From the NCBI RefSeq assembly GCF_001039355.2, contig NW_019775633.1, positions 131,227 through 195,226 of the forward strand: 64,000 bases of DNA, read 5' to 3'. Below, one piece after another: positions 48,697 to 60,680 of the stretch (its first letter is position 1; each line of letters opens with the position of its first letter). The translations under genes were made by a program, and so were the position numbers. This DNA comes from Lingula anatina (lineage: Eukaryota; Brachiopoda; Lingulata; Lingulida; Lingulidae). Below the pieces are notes generated by a model. It worked only from the letters and a program-made list of their open reading frames with translations, did not search any database and had not been told where the DNA came from.

Positions 48697-50265
48697 ACCT
48701 TGTCTTGTTGACAAAGTTTTATGATTTACTAATAAATGGTCTGTCTTAGGACAGATGAACAGCTTATCAACCGGAATCCGTAAAAATAATGAAATAATAT
48801 CAAATTGCTGAAAGAGTCTTTTCATTATAAATACATTTTAATTCCAGCAAGCATTCTAGTTTTCAATACCAGATAGAATCTTATTATTAGACAATTCTAC
48901 TAGATTTAGGGACAGATGAGCTCTTTGTGGATTTTTGATGACAACAAATCGACTGTAATACGAATACGTAAAAAGACGGATTTCGATAAAACAATTGCCG
49001 GTATTTTGCTGTGCTTTACAGCTAAATCTACGAACCCGGAACCCTATACTTTAATATCATCAACAATTTTCTAAAGTAAATGGACGTCAGCAGGATAATT
49101 GTCCTGTCTGTACTTTACTGGGTTTTGGAATTTATGTTATAGTTTGTGAGATTCATAACCGATACAAGTATTACAGAGGAGTTCAGTTAAATCGACCAAA
49201 AAAATGGGGCTAGGGGAGAGATATTGTTCAAAGTAGGGAATCTAAATTAAAATTTGTTTCGTTAAGATCTTGAGTGTAATTTTACAAATGAATGCAGCAA
49301 ACAATGCGAAGAAAAAACTTTTTAGCACATATGAGGGATAAAAAGCAGAAGGAAGTACGAGACAAAACTTGCGCGAGTACAAGTAGGATTATAATAGAGA
49401 GGGTAATGACATGTCAACAGAGGTAAATAAGACATTTTACGCTCGGAAAACTTGCACTGAGACAATGTCGCATGATGCAATGGAGGCACTGGTTAGGAAG
49501 CTTTAGGAAGCCTTGATAGTATTAGTAGTAAAAGGTGCGCGTGCAGTGAATGAATTGTGCGCACGCAGACTGTTTTCGAAGACAACAGAGCGTAAAACTG
49601 AACGCGAAGAACGGACAAAAAAAAAAAAAAAAAAACGAAGTTAAAATCGCTTTTTGACGAATAATATAGACATCTAATAGTGATGATTAACAAACAGATA
49701 AACAATTTTAGACACCACTCTTACATCATCTCAACAACTATGAAAGCACCCCCTCGGCTTGTATGCCCCTTTAAGCATTATGTAATATTGAATCAAAATA
49801 GAAGAAAACCCTATTTTGTGCACTGCCTCAATAGTGACCATTAAAGGAAAACCATGCCAATAACCCTTCTCAAACTTACAGGAAAGAAACATAGGACTTA
49901 AATACAGCTTTACCTTGAAAACAAGCCTGATTGGTTGATTTTTCTGGAAGTAACATGTGTTTTTTGTTTTCAGATATTGGCATTTGCAATGTGTGACTTT
50001 GAACCTCCGTGGGCTTGAAGACAGTTCTAATGTACCAATAATATGACGCAAGGTGTCTTCCATTATACTTTAAAAGTATGTAGTGAGGAACAAAAACTAG
50101 CCAATGAAAGCATTGTCTTCAAATCATCAAATCATCTTTAGGCAAGGCTTGACATATAAACTAAGACCTGCATAGCATATTAAATTGTGACAAAATGTCC
50201 TCTTTTATTGGATTGCAGCAAGCTACACTGAAATGCGACACAATCCTATTTTCGCTAGACCGCAT
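48697..50265. other. Tail-to-tail intergenic region between copies E and F
   Basis: Contains the 3' ends of converging copies E and F, an A run near 49619-49635, and a minus-strand AATAAA at 50204-50209 about 57 bases beyond copy F's stop codon. A 110-codon open frame at 49731-50063 resembles no known protein and looks like repeat-derived sequence. Confidence 0.45.
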
Positions 50266-52234
50266 TTACTTCACTTGAAAGCTATACTGCACGCCACCTA
50301 GTGTGTTGTACGTCAGATCCACCCGGCGTCTGGTCACCGTGACCCAGCGTCCGGCTACGATGTGGCTGTCAATCATTTCGTCCCAGCTCTTATCGCCGTA
50401 TTCACTTCCATGTGTGTACTTGTCAATGCTGTCCATGACCACGTAGCCACCTAAATTTAAAGATTAAAAATGGTAAAATTCTCTTTTGTCATTTTTGGAA
50501 CTTTTGCTATTTTCCGAGATTGACGAATGTAGATCGAAATTTGTCTGACGTTTCGGAGGACCACATTCTACCTTGTCTGGTCTACTGTGTCTGGTACAAG
50601 CTAATATTGCTTGAGGATATTTCCCCCAAAGTCGAATGCCATTTTTACCTCGTAGTATCGCCTGATAATGATAGGCGATAACTGATCAGCACATCCAGCG
50701 ATAAACAGGGTTTCAGAATTATTAAAATATATAAAAGACGACTGGTACAATAAAGTGATTTGCCTTCCTTTTGAAATTTATTTATTCATTTATTTATTCA
50801 TTTATTTATTTATTTATTTATAAAAGTTCCTGACACTTCATTTTATCTTACCTGGTTTAACAAGGCGTATCATTTCTGCCAATCCACCTGCGTTCACGTG
50901 ACCACATCCTACACCCCCTGACATGATGACCGCGTCGTATGTGTCTGGGGGAGAAAAAAAGTAAATAAAAACCGGGCCCTCTCCAATATTTAGGTCATTT
51001 CGTTTTGTACTGATATATATATATATATAACATTATACAGCCTAACGTGGGGGCAGATACCATTAGCTTTCTTCATTTATTCCATAATAAATGACCCACA
51101 AGTACTCACCGTTGGCGATGTCCACACGGTTGGTACCAATAGTGGCATTGATCAGTTTCTTATAGACGCCCTTCTGTCTTGCCTGCTCAAGCATTTCTTT
51201 CGACGCATCCAAGCCGTGCAGATTGTGGAAGCCTCGCTTTGAAAGCTGAAAAAATCAGAACAATTACATATAAAAAAAACAAAAAAAACCTGTTCACTTA
51301 GAAACTGAAGTGTAAAATTGGTAGTTATTAACCTGAAATACATGTATATAAAAGCAATACAGGCCGGTGTCTGGGTTTTAGGACGTGCACATGCAAGTGA
51401 CACTAACACTATTTACTCTCTTTCTCCCATTTAGCCTTTCGATGCAGCCGTGGGATCGCTATTTTGTACTTTTGGCAAAAGTAAAACAAAGCATATCCAG
51501 ATGTCAGTGTTTTTCGTTCGTCATACACGCTTTAGGGAATAACATGAAAATACTACTTGCCTCTTGTCCCGCCAATCCAGTTCCGCAGCAAACGTCCAGA
51601 ATGAGGGCATCTTTCTTCTCTCCGAGTAATTTCTCCAGCTCGGCAGCATCATTACTGGGAGAAAAATAGCTGAGGTCTGCTATATCCTGGAAAGTAAACG
51701 TGAACTTGAAACGATGCTTCCTGAAACCTGTCCTGGTCTCAGTATAGGATTGGTAACGTCATACTTTTCAAATTCTTTTTTGATTATTTATAAAAGAAAA
51801 TTCTACCGCACAGAGAACGAGTCTCATTTTGTGAAATTTGCCTTTTCATCAACAGCATGTGTAATGTATGTTGTTACGATATAACTTAATTAAATGGATC
51901 TATAAACACTACAATACGTTTTTATGAAAGTATGCACCATACGACTGTAGTAGCCTCTACCAGGGTCACAGATGGATTTTTCAAATGCATTCACAGAAAT
52001 AACTTTGGCTAATTCATGACTAGGATTCTCTGTGATGCGCAGGAAAAAAAATACACATAATTAATCTGCGACCCTGGGAGAGGGTACTGCTATGTGTCAT
52101 TTCGCCAAGCATCAAACCTTGTCATAATCCTTGGCCCATGTTGAGTATAACTTGGCCGTCTCTTCTCTGGTGATATCACGTCGTTTGAACTGGTCGATGA
52201 CCGGGTGGCTTTTTTCCACTTGTTGTTCAGCCAT
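50266..52234 (-). CDS. METTL27: METTL27-like methyltransferase, copy F
   Basis: complement(join(50266..50450, 50852..50944, 51110..51245, 51561..51686, 52118..52234)), 657 nt, 218 residues. Near twin of copy D: same exon 1 start (MAEQQVEKSHPVIDQF), DVCCGTGLAG, LINATIGTNRVDIA, and RRR in exon 5 (GRWVTVTRRRVDLTYN). Differences include SGGVGCGHVNAGG in exon 4 and IVAGRW in exon 5. The intron 2 donor is GC with stronger flanks (CAAGAG|GCAAGT). Intron 2 has no composite element, which gives the pre-insertion state of copy D. A TTTA microsatellite in intron 4 is shared with D. Frame intact. Confidence 0.88.
50776..50822. repeat. TTTA microsatellite in intron 4 of copy F
   Basis: Long TTTA/TTCATTTA run beside exon 4, orthologous in position to the one in copy D. 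Confidence 0.8.
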
Positions 52235-52642
52235 TATTCTGGTGAATGGTGAAATCCTGTACACTTACAAATTATATCCCTGCTGACGTGCGTCTGCTGC
52301 AGATAACCCGTAGGTGAGAAAGTAGAGTTCGGGGACTTGGACTTGGCCGTAAGGGAAAGCAAAATAATTATGCTTTTTCGTTATCTTCTCACCAATTGTT
52401 CCAAATGTATGAGATGCATTGCACTCAAAGTTTCACAAACCTACTCTGCCATTTAACACAGAAATATTATCGTATAAAAGGATTAATTTATTTGCTTGCA
52501 ATATTCAACATAATAATACTCAATGAATACTGATAAACGAATCATTTTCGTAAATTGACTTACACACCTGTCACTAGATAAAAGCTAAATGGGACATAGT
52601 TAAGGTCACGGGGGTCCAGAAACTGGGGCATCAGTCAAAGAG

Positions 52643-52820
52643 TTCATTCAGATCAGGGGACTAACAGATCCGCGGATCAAATATGGCCGACCTACTTGAA
52701 CACTTTTAGCGAAATCCCCGCGGGAAATGTATTCAGTGTCTACTCCTGAATTAAGCGGCAACCTTTTTAGTGGGTAACCATATTTGACCTGTTAATCCGT
52801 AAGTCACTTTTCTGAATGCT
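52643..52820. mobile_element. MITE-like inverted-repeat element, copy 1
   Basis: Left end TTCATTCAGATCAGGGGACTAAC and right end GTAAGTCACTTTTCTGAATGC are inverted counterparts. The interior (GATCAAATATGGCCGACC, TATTCAGTGTCT, TTTTTAGTGGGT) matches the element at 53636. Confidence 0.55.
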
Positions 52821-53635
52821 CACTAAGGTGGTTTCGTGTTGTAGTAGCGGGGCGGATCATGAGCTGGGTCCTTTTAGAGACCATTCCCAGAGACTATCGT
52901 CTTAACTTTGGATCGAACTATCTGCAAGGGGATTCTCGCTTAATTGCGGTTTGTGAATCATACATTCTATATAATGGTTGATACGACAACGAGTTGAAGC
53001 TTACAAAAGTTTATTCACCAACTGATTTTTTCAGACAAATTCAAGTGTATTCATTTACTTGCTTGTACTCTGTTATAGTTAGTTGTACTGTCTTTGATTG
53101 TATTTTATTTGTAAAGGTGTATCAATAAAGAATCCATCCTCATACCCTATTTCTCTATTTCGATCACGAATTTACTTCCTTTCGTTACATTGTCTTTTGT
53201 CTCGATTACCAAAATTTTTCATTTTGATTTGTCACTCCACCAATCAATATTTCCTTTCAAAACAATCTCTAAGAGCCTTGTATTCAATTCAAAATCTAAA
53301 ATATTATTTGCATTACCTAAACCTTGAATCGTACCCCGTATCCCTCTGAATTAGGAGTTGCATATCAAAATATAATTAGTGCTGGGGTGTTTCAATGGCC
53401 TAGTTAGGTAAGCCAATCCTATACTACCAATATACGATTTGCACGCTGCGAGGTTGCCTAGTTATTAAGAAATAGCAAAATTAAATCTTTGGGTTCCCTG
53501 CTACCAATGAACACAAATGCGGTAGGGCCGACGTTGTTTGGTAGGGGAGTATACTATGTTTATCAACAAACGCTTGTAAAAGATAATATGCAATCATGGT
53601 TAATTATCTTGAATAATTGATATAATATTCTGAGG

Positions 53636-53807
53636 CTGCATTCATAACAGTGGACTAACAAGTCTGCAGATCAAATATGGCTGACCCACTTGAAAACTTC
53701 CCCACGGGGAACCTATTCAGTGTCTGATAGAGGATTAGAAGGTAAGCTTTTTAGTGGGTCGCCGTTATTGACCCAGGGACTACTTGGTCCACTCTTCTGA
53801 ATGTGGC
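53636..53807. mobile_element. MITE-like inverted-repeat element, copy 2
   Basis: Left end GCATTCATAACAGTGGACTA and right end TAC, TTGGTCCACTCTTCTGAATG are inverted counterparts. Interior as in copy 1. Confidence 0.55.
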
Positions 53808-53998
53808 CTAGGATAGGAAATATCCAACCCCACAATTTTTCTGCACGTCTGGGTCAGTGCATCTACATCTAGATTAGTAATGTTCTCCTTTATACGAAAC
53901 TGCATATTTGGTTAACACATTCTTCACCTGTATCTGAGACCTATCATATACATGTGCATCAGTAAGTCATAAATCGGGTTCATGCAACTAGACCGCAT

Positions 53999-56425
53999 TT
54001 ACTTCACTTGAAAAGCGTACTGCATCCCGTCCAGAGAGTTAAAGGCCTGCTTGACCAGACGTCTGGTCACCGTGACCCAGCTTCCGTTCACGAGGAAGCC
54101 GTCAATCAGTTCGTCCCAACTCTTGCCCCCATAACCAACATCATGTAAATACTTCAAAACACTGTCCATGACCACGTATCCACCTGTAAGCGGAAAAAAA
54201 AACACTCGAGCAATCAATTTAAACTTAGGCCCGCCTTTGTTTTATCGGTTAATTTAAAAACTTGCAACCTTCGTTAAGACCTTATGTTTGATTTCTGAGG
54301 GTGAAACCATCATCTGATATGGCTTGAATGGGCAAAACCAGGAGGGTCAAGTTCCATTTTGGAAATGTTTGGATACACTGAACCCCGAAATGAAATGACC
54401 ACGGGAACTCCTGAAAGGTTTGTGTGGAAAAATCTAGATTAAAAAAGAACGAGCCCTTTACAACTATCATTAATAGTTCACTCCATAAATTATTGACAAT
54501 GCCACACTGACTTACCTGGCTTAACGATACGAATGAATTCCCCAAAGCAACTTCCTTCCACTTGTCCAACTGCCACTCCCCCGGCCATTACAACTGCGTC
54601 GTATGTATCTGGAAGTTAAAGGAAAGGAAAGCTTTGCGTGGAATTCTCCTTAAGAAATAAGGTGGTCAATGTCGTAATATCCACTACGTTGCCAACTTGA
54701 ATTTTGAAACTAAGCCTTGATTTTACAATGACACTACAAATCTTGAAGCACACTCTAGGCAAATTTGGTATCCAAGGAATTATAGGACTTCTTAATACTT
54801 CCCATGTTCCACCCAAGCTCCATTTCAGAGAGCAACATTTTAAGTGACATGCCTAGGTATAAAAAAGCTATTTATTGCTACTTACTGTCCGGTATATCCA
54901 ATCGCTCGGGGCCAAGTAAGGTACATATCATTTTCTTGTAGATGCCCTTCTGTTTTGCCTTCTCGAGCATTGCAGGTGACCCATCCAGGGCGTGGAGGTT
55001 GTGGAAGCCACGCTTTGTAAGCTGAGATATACGAAATAGGAGGTTATTTTAACGTTTATGTCCTACGCAACCTGCACCAGAATTTCATTGGATTTTGTTC
55101 AAACTTACACAGTTTTACACACATTGGGTGAGAACACAATTTGAGTTAAATAATTTTTCAGTTGTTCTTATTATACCCCTCCCCCCCCAAAGAAACTCAT
55201 AACCAAAAATCTCACTTCTACTCCGGCTAAACCGGTTCCACAGGCGGCGTCTAAAATTAGCGCTTCCTTGTTGTCTGCTAACACTTTTTCCACTTCATTA
55301 GCAGTGTAACTTGGTCCAAAGTAATTGAAATATACCATTTCCTTGAAAGAGAGCACATATGCAATCAACAATATAATCTTATTAAACATTTTATCATGTT
55401 TACATCTAATGAATACAGCTTGTTTGGTTTATGCTGTTTATAAAGTGCTATTTGTTTTGTATTGCAAAGTTCACTTGGGGCGACGAATAATTGGCTCCCA
55501 TGTAGTAGGCGAGCTGGTAGTTGTCAACGAGAACCTTAACGAAGACCAATGCATCTAAGTTCTGGAAAAGGAACTTTGGACTACTGTTCGTACAGCCATT
55601 GCCAACCAGATCCAGTCCCCACCCCTAACTGGTCAGAGAAATCCCTAAATCAGAATCTCATTAAGAATGTGTGAGGCGGTATGCTCGGAAGAGGGTGATA
55701 ACTGAAGGATAACCCAGCAAACAAAAGTCGCAAAACTGGTCCACGCACGGTCGTGTCCGGCGTATTCTCTAATACAAAATATACGGTGCAATATACTTAA
55801 ATGTTTCTTCGATTTTAGCAATGGTTAGCTTATTCATTGGTTGAACAACCGGTGAAATTCTATGTAAAAAAAAACAAAAAAAAAACAAACTTTCTAGAAG
55901 TTTAATAATGGGTTGATGACTTGATACTATGTATCATTTTAAGCAGGGGTAACACTGCTGTTTTGGTAGGGGAGTATATATATTCTCAAAAGTGTTCCTC
56001 GGCACATGCGATGTCAACTTTTTATACTTTCTAACAAATAAAGTCCTTGGCGGAGGTTTTCCATCTCTGAATGGTGTCTTTGTACCCTGGGTCAGTGGTC
56101 TACCAATTATTGAATTCAAAATTTCTAACCAACCTTGATCCTAACCGAAGACGTCATTGAGGTCCAGCGAGAAGGCAAGGTCTATACTGGGACAAAGTTT
56201 TACTGAAAATGCTTTTTGCCCCCCCACCCCCAAATAGGCCTTGCAATTGTGACTTGTACTCATAGTGTTACCAAAAACAGGTTCTAACAAATTGATGGAT
56301 TAGCTCACCTTTTCGTAATCATTTGCCCATCTTTCATACAAGGCCTCTGCCTCTTCGTTTGTGATGCCTGGTTTGTCAAGCTCACTTAAGATCGGCGAGG
56401 AAGGCTTTTCCCATATTTCAGTCAT
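53999..56425 (-). CDS. METTL27: METTL27-like methyltransferase, copy G
   Basis: complement(join(53999..54183, 54516..54608, 54886..55021, 55216..55341, 56309..56425)), 657 nt, 218 residues. Exon 1 begins MTEIWEKPSSPILSELDKPG; motif I is LILDAACGTGLAG with a GT donor after it (GTAGAA|GTGAGA). Exon 3 has HALDGS, MLEKAKQKGIYKK and ends PERLDIPD; exon 4 is the most divergent of the set (AGGVAVGQVEGSCFGEF), losing the GH pair seen in the other intact copies; exon 5 replaces the usual SHIMAGRW with GFLVNGSW. SAM-binding residues remain, so it may still bind cofactor while its substrate side has changed. Frame intact; groups with E and H. Confidence 0.87.
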
Positions 56426-57226
56426 GCTTTCTGTCTTGAAGCAGTTCTGAAGTGTTAAAGAAAAACTCTGCCCCGTAGTCTGCTGGAGTCAATTGCTGCC
56501 GAAAGATACCAGATATAAAAATATTAGTACATATATGTATAGACACTTATAGCCTATTAGGCACTAACTACTATATAAAGTCTTGTTGTAAATGTAGGTG
56601 CCAGCGCCACATTATAGGTGTATGGAACGGTTTTGCTGAGTTAGACATTCTGGTTTCAAATGTAACGGACTTTTTCCCCTAAAATCAACACGCATTCTAC
56701 ATATGATTTCGGTTTATTTTGCCGAACAGGACGTTATATATAACCCGATATGCTTCGCAGAATTTCAGCAGAACAAGTTGTGCACGAAAATAAAAAGGAA
56801 TTGCTTTTAAAATGTATGTCCACCACATTGTATCTGTAACACTACAAAGGTTTATTATCCCCGGCAGGCTTTTAGGCATCTAATAAAAATGGTAACACTG
56901 ACTGAGCATGATAGCAGAAAGGTGGGTTCTACTCCCGCAAAAGATAAATTTGCATTTGCAAAAGAATTCAATTTGTATATTTCATTCTCCTATTCCAAAT
57001 GTAGAAACAAATAATAAAAAAATACCCAAAACTGAATGTGACAACTCTTTAAAAGCCACCCACTGTTTCCAACGAAGTCGTTCTTCTATTCCAAGCGGAG
57101 GCATCTTAGGCTGTTAATCTGACTGCTTTCATCGTGGAGTTAATGCGCATTAGTTATATGTACATATACATTTATTTCCCTATAGATCTGTTCTTTTGTC
57201 TTTCTTTTTTCCCACACGGGTATATA

Positions 57227-57228
<2 letters not shown>

Positions 57229-57260
<32 letters not shown>
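57229..57260. repeat. TG microsatellite
   Basis: About 15 uninterrupted TG units. Confidence 0.85.
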
Positions 57261-57261
<1 letters not shown>

Positions 57262-57584
57262 CTGGAGTAGTTAATTTGGACATTTGTGCTCACAAATCAG
57301 AGGCTCGAGTTAGAAAAGGCCCAATCCGTTTAAAAGGTCTGCCATTATCAACATTCCAGTCATGAAAAAGGCTTGACTTTGTATACGAGATCGTTCATGT
57401 GAAAATACAACTGGACAAAGAAATGTACTGGATGACTAACACACAAAGGTGGATGCTATGCTTTAATGAACACTCACGGTGGAGATTGTAACCTTTGGGC
57501 CACAAAACAGCCTTGTCCTTGTTTGAACCCTAAGCAGTGAGTGAACATTAAATGATTGAAACTGGTCGTTGTTGTCAGCGTTGG

Positions 57585-59950
57585 ATGTCCTCATAGCGCT
57601 TTTCACATAAACATTTTGATCACGAATCTGGAAAGTAGTGTTAACGCGTTATCCAACCAAAAGCTCTACAATGGTGTTTGTATTTCGAGCATGTTTGGGC
57701 AGTCCCGGACACGCCGTTAAGGCGCATTTTTTGACAGCACGTGGAAATTATAGTGTTTCAGTTTGTGCTCGTTAGCTAGTTTAATAGTCAAGGTAATGGT
57801 CACAATAAGTGGTGGCCGATTGTCACTTTTTTTACTCCAGTCAGTGGCACTTTCAAAGGGTGACGGCGTCTGTTTGTTTCAGTCAGTTTAGAGTCAACAG
57901 TGTAAGCTACCAACTAGAACGTCAATGCCCTGTTTTTATTCAAACCTGTCCTTCTTTGACCCTCTCATATTACAGGAGCCTCTAGCATTGCATAATTTTG
58001 TAAGGGATTGCCAGTGGCCCATGTAATCAGATAGTACCCTTCCTTTGTCTGGATCGGCCAAAGTATACCAACCCCGTGTAACAAAATGTGGTTTCACGCG
58101 GTCAAGGAAAAACTTTTTAATTGGGTTCTCCTAAAAAGGCGACAAAGGGCAGAAAGGTGAAATATATACCATGGAGAAGGGGTCATGTTTTCACCAGGAC
58201 GTCATACTGCCTATGCTTTGGAAAATACATTGTGTTGATTTGCATACCCCTCAAAATGACATAAAATGCGTTCACTTTTCCTTCTTTACGTGGGCATTGC
58301 TCTGCTTGGGAAAACCCTATCATCAGAATTTAAACTCAGTGTCATGTCTATCTCCTTTGCTTATTATGTGACAAATTGTAAGTGCCTATGGCATTAATTT
58401 GTGTCTGAAAATCAAGTCGGGCATTTTTTTACGAATTTTTAAAGGTGGCCCCTAAAAAAGGTTTGTGTCACTAAAACTTACTTTTGCCCCAAGACAAAAA
58501 CGTAACAGTTTATTTTTTTCACAGATATGTAGCTATCTCAGGCCTACCCAACTACCAGACTCGGCACCTAAGGATCCTGAATTAACCGGTATATCGGACC
58601 ACATTACCGGTTTTCAAGGTGTGTATCAGATCGCATTTCGGAGTATCAGTCAGAACACCGACAGGATGAGCCCACGCTCGGCTGTCACCTTGATTGGATA
58701 GTAAACGATTGTCGTAAAATCGCTATATGATTTTAAAACCAGGTGCATAAAATTGAAAACCACCTAGAACAACCTTAGACTGCCACATTAATCTAATACA
58801 ATGCAAAAAAAGCCCTATCAAAAGTGGTTTAACCATTCAAACCGAATGTCGTAAAGTCCCCATATACCCCCATAGAAACAATAAATAAGAGTACTCTAAA
58901 GTTAGAGTACAAGTTCAAGCCTCTAGCTTAATTAGAATAGGTAATGTGAGGACCCTACATGTACGTCAAAGTCTTAATGGAAGGTGAATTTTCATCCGCT
59001 TTTTCAGATACGTAGACTCGTACTGCTTATTGTGGTCATCGTCGGATTTCCTCATAGTGATTTACACGTACATATTTTGACCACTAATATGGAAACTAGT
59101 GTTAATGGTTATCCAACCAAAAAGTTTACAAAGGTGTCTGTATTTCCAGCCTTTTTGTGTCAACAGATAACCTAACCGCTATGATATTCAAAACTAACCT
59201 TCTTTGACCCTCTCATATTACAGGAGCCTTTGACATATATTACAAAATTGCCGATTGGCCGATACAATATTCTTAAAAGACTGTCAGTGGCCCCTGTAAT
59301 CAGACCACAGTACACCTGCACCCGGCCACAGTATACCTACCCCTGTATCAAAGATTGCATGGTGTCACGCGGTCAAGGGATAAAATTTAAATTGGATTTT
59401 AAAAAAGACGGTATAGGGCAGTAAAATGAAATATATACCATAGACAAGGACTCGCGTTTTTCACCAGTACGTCAGGTCAAGTTCTACTGCTTATGCTTTG
59501 GAAAATACATTGTGTCGATTTGCATTCCCCTCTAAATGACGCAACATACGTTCACTTTTCCATTTTTACATGAACATTACTCTGCTTGAGAAAATTCTAG
59601 AATCAGAACTTAAACTCTGTGTTTATGTCTATCTCCTTAGCTTATTATGTGACAAATTTCTAGTGCCTATGGCATTGATCTGCGTCTGAAAATCAAGTCA
59701 GGCATTTTTTACGAATTTTTAAAAGGGGTCTCTAGAAAAGGCTTTGTGTCACTAAAACTTACTTTTACTTCAATTACGACAAAAACGTAACGGTTTATTT
59801 TTTCTCAGATATGTAGCTATCTGTAAGTAAAATTTAAAGCCTCTAACTCAATTAGAAAAAGTAATGTGAGGACCGTACATGTACGTGAAATCTTAATAGA
59901 AGGTTGTTTCTCATCGGTTTTTACAGATTCGCACTTAGCTTTCACCAATA
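57585..59950. repeat. Diverged tandem repeat with a unit of about 1.25-1.45 kb
   Basis: GATGTCCTCATAGCGCTTTT near 57585 corresponds to GATTTCCTCATAGTGATTTA near 59045; TTCTTTGACCCTCTCATATT near 57950 to the same words near 59208; and CATTGTGTTGATTTGCATAC near 58228 to CATTGTGTCGATTTGCATTC near 59508. The units differ by indels of about 200 bases and many substitutions. No coding frame is preserved between them. Confidence 0.7.
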
Positions 59951-60447
59951 TAAAATTACCTTTTTCGCGCTCTAATTGCCTATATAGTATATAATTTTGT
60001 GTAATAAATGAACACAGTAAATACCTTAAATATTCCCCTATCTTCGTCAGTGTTAATATAAGTGGGCACACCTCAGTGCATGACAGGTAAGATGTACCAC
60101 AACGGGAAATCGTCTAACACGTGATATTCGAGGAGTAATGGATGCTAGCATAGCACAGACATCAAACGCCTGCGCATGAACAAAAAGTGCGCTTTTTGAA
60201 ATGAAAGAAAAAATGGCTAGTTGTGTTTACCAGTTTACCTGATTTTTTTTTTCCAATTGGTTGATTTGATTAACTTTGCTTTCTGATATCGTGTGAAAAA
60301 GAAGATGGAAAAAGATGGAAATGGTGTGTTGTACGTATTAAAAATACACTCAAAAATACACTAATTTTTTCTGCCACTTAATCCAGCAGAATCATTTCAT
60401 AATAAAATAGACATAAAGACTGGGAATGTAAGGGATCATTTTCAGAC

Positions 60448-60680
60448 CCTATCGTACTAACTGTATATCAATCTATCTTCAAGGGGATTTTCGCTAAATC
60501 GCAATCAACTTAAGCGGCTTAGATGTCTGTCTCGCCTACTGAAGCTGCTAGGGGGTAATTAATTATCGTTTTGCAGCTTTAGTAGGCCTGTCAGACATCC
60601 AAACTTAAGCTGAAAACAATTTAGCGAGAAAGCCACTGGGGTTGGATCGATCCTGTTAGATCGATCTACATGTAGGTATG
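60448..60680. mobile_element. Palindromic MITE-like element
   Basis: The left arm, 60481-60549 (GGGGATTTTCGCTAAATCGC, then CTTAAGCGGCTTAGATGTCT and CGCCTACTGAAGCTGC), pairs with the right arm, 60574-60645 (GCAGCTTTAGTAGGCCTGTC, then AGACATCCAAACTTAAGC and TTTAGCGAGAAAGCC). Spacer about 25 bases. Related relics at 5878-6045, 29222-29262 and near 52905. Confidence 0.65.

Larger units (their letters stand above)
52235..53998. other. Intergenic region between copies F and G with two MITE-like repeats
   Basis: No gene found. It holds two related inverted-repeat elements (52643-52820 and 53636-53807) and a relic of the 60.5-kb palindrome near 52905-52950 (CAAGGGGATTCTCGCTTAAT). Confidence 0.5.

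Noticed and set aside
49731-50063. 110-codon minus-strand frame between copies E and F
   Set aside because: No motif or splice context, and the sequence resembles repeat-derived DNA.
58171-58701. Two plus-strand frames in the 58-kb region
   Set aside because: They lie inside the diverged tandem repeat and the second unit does not keep the frames.
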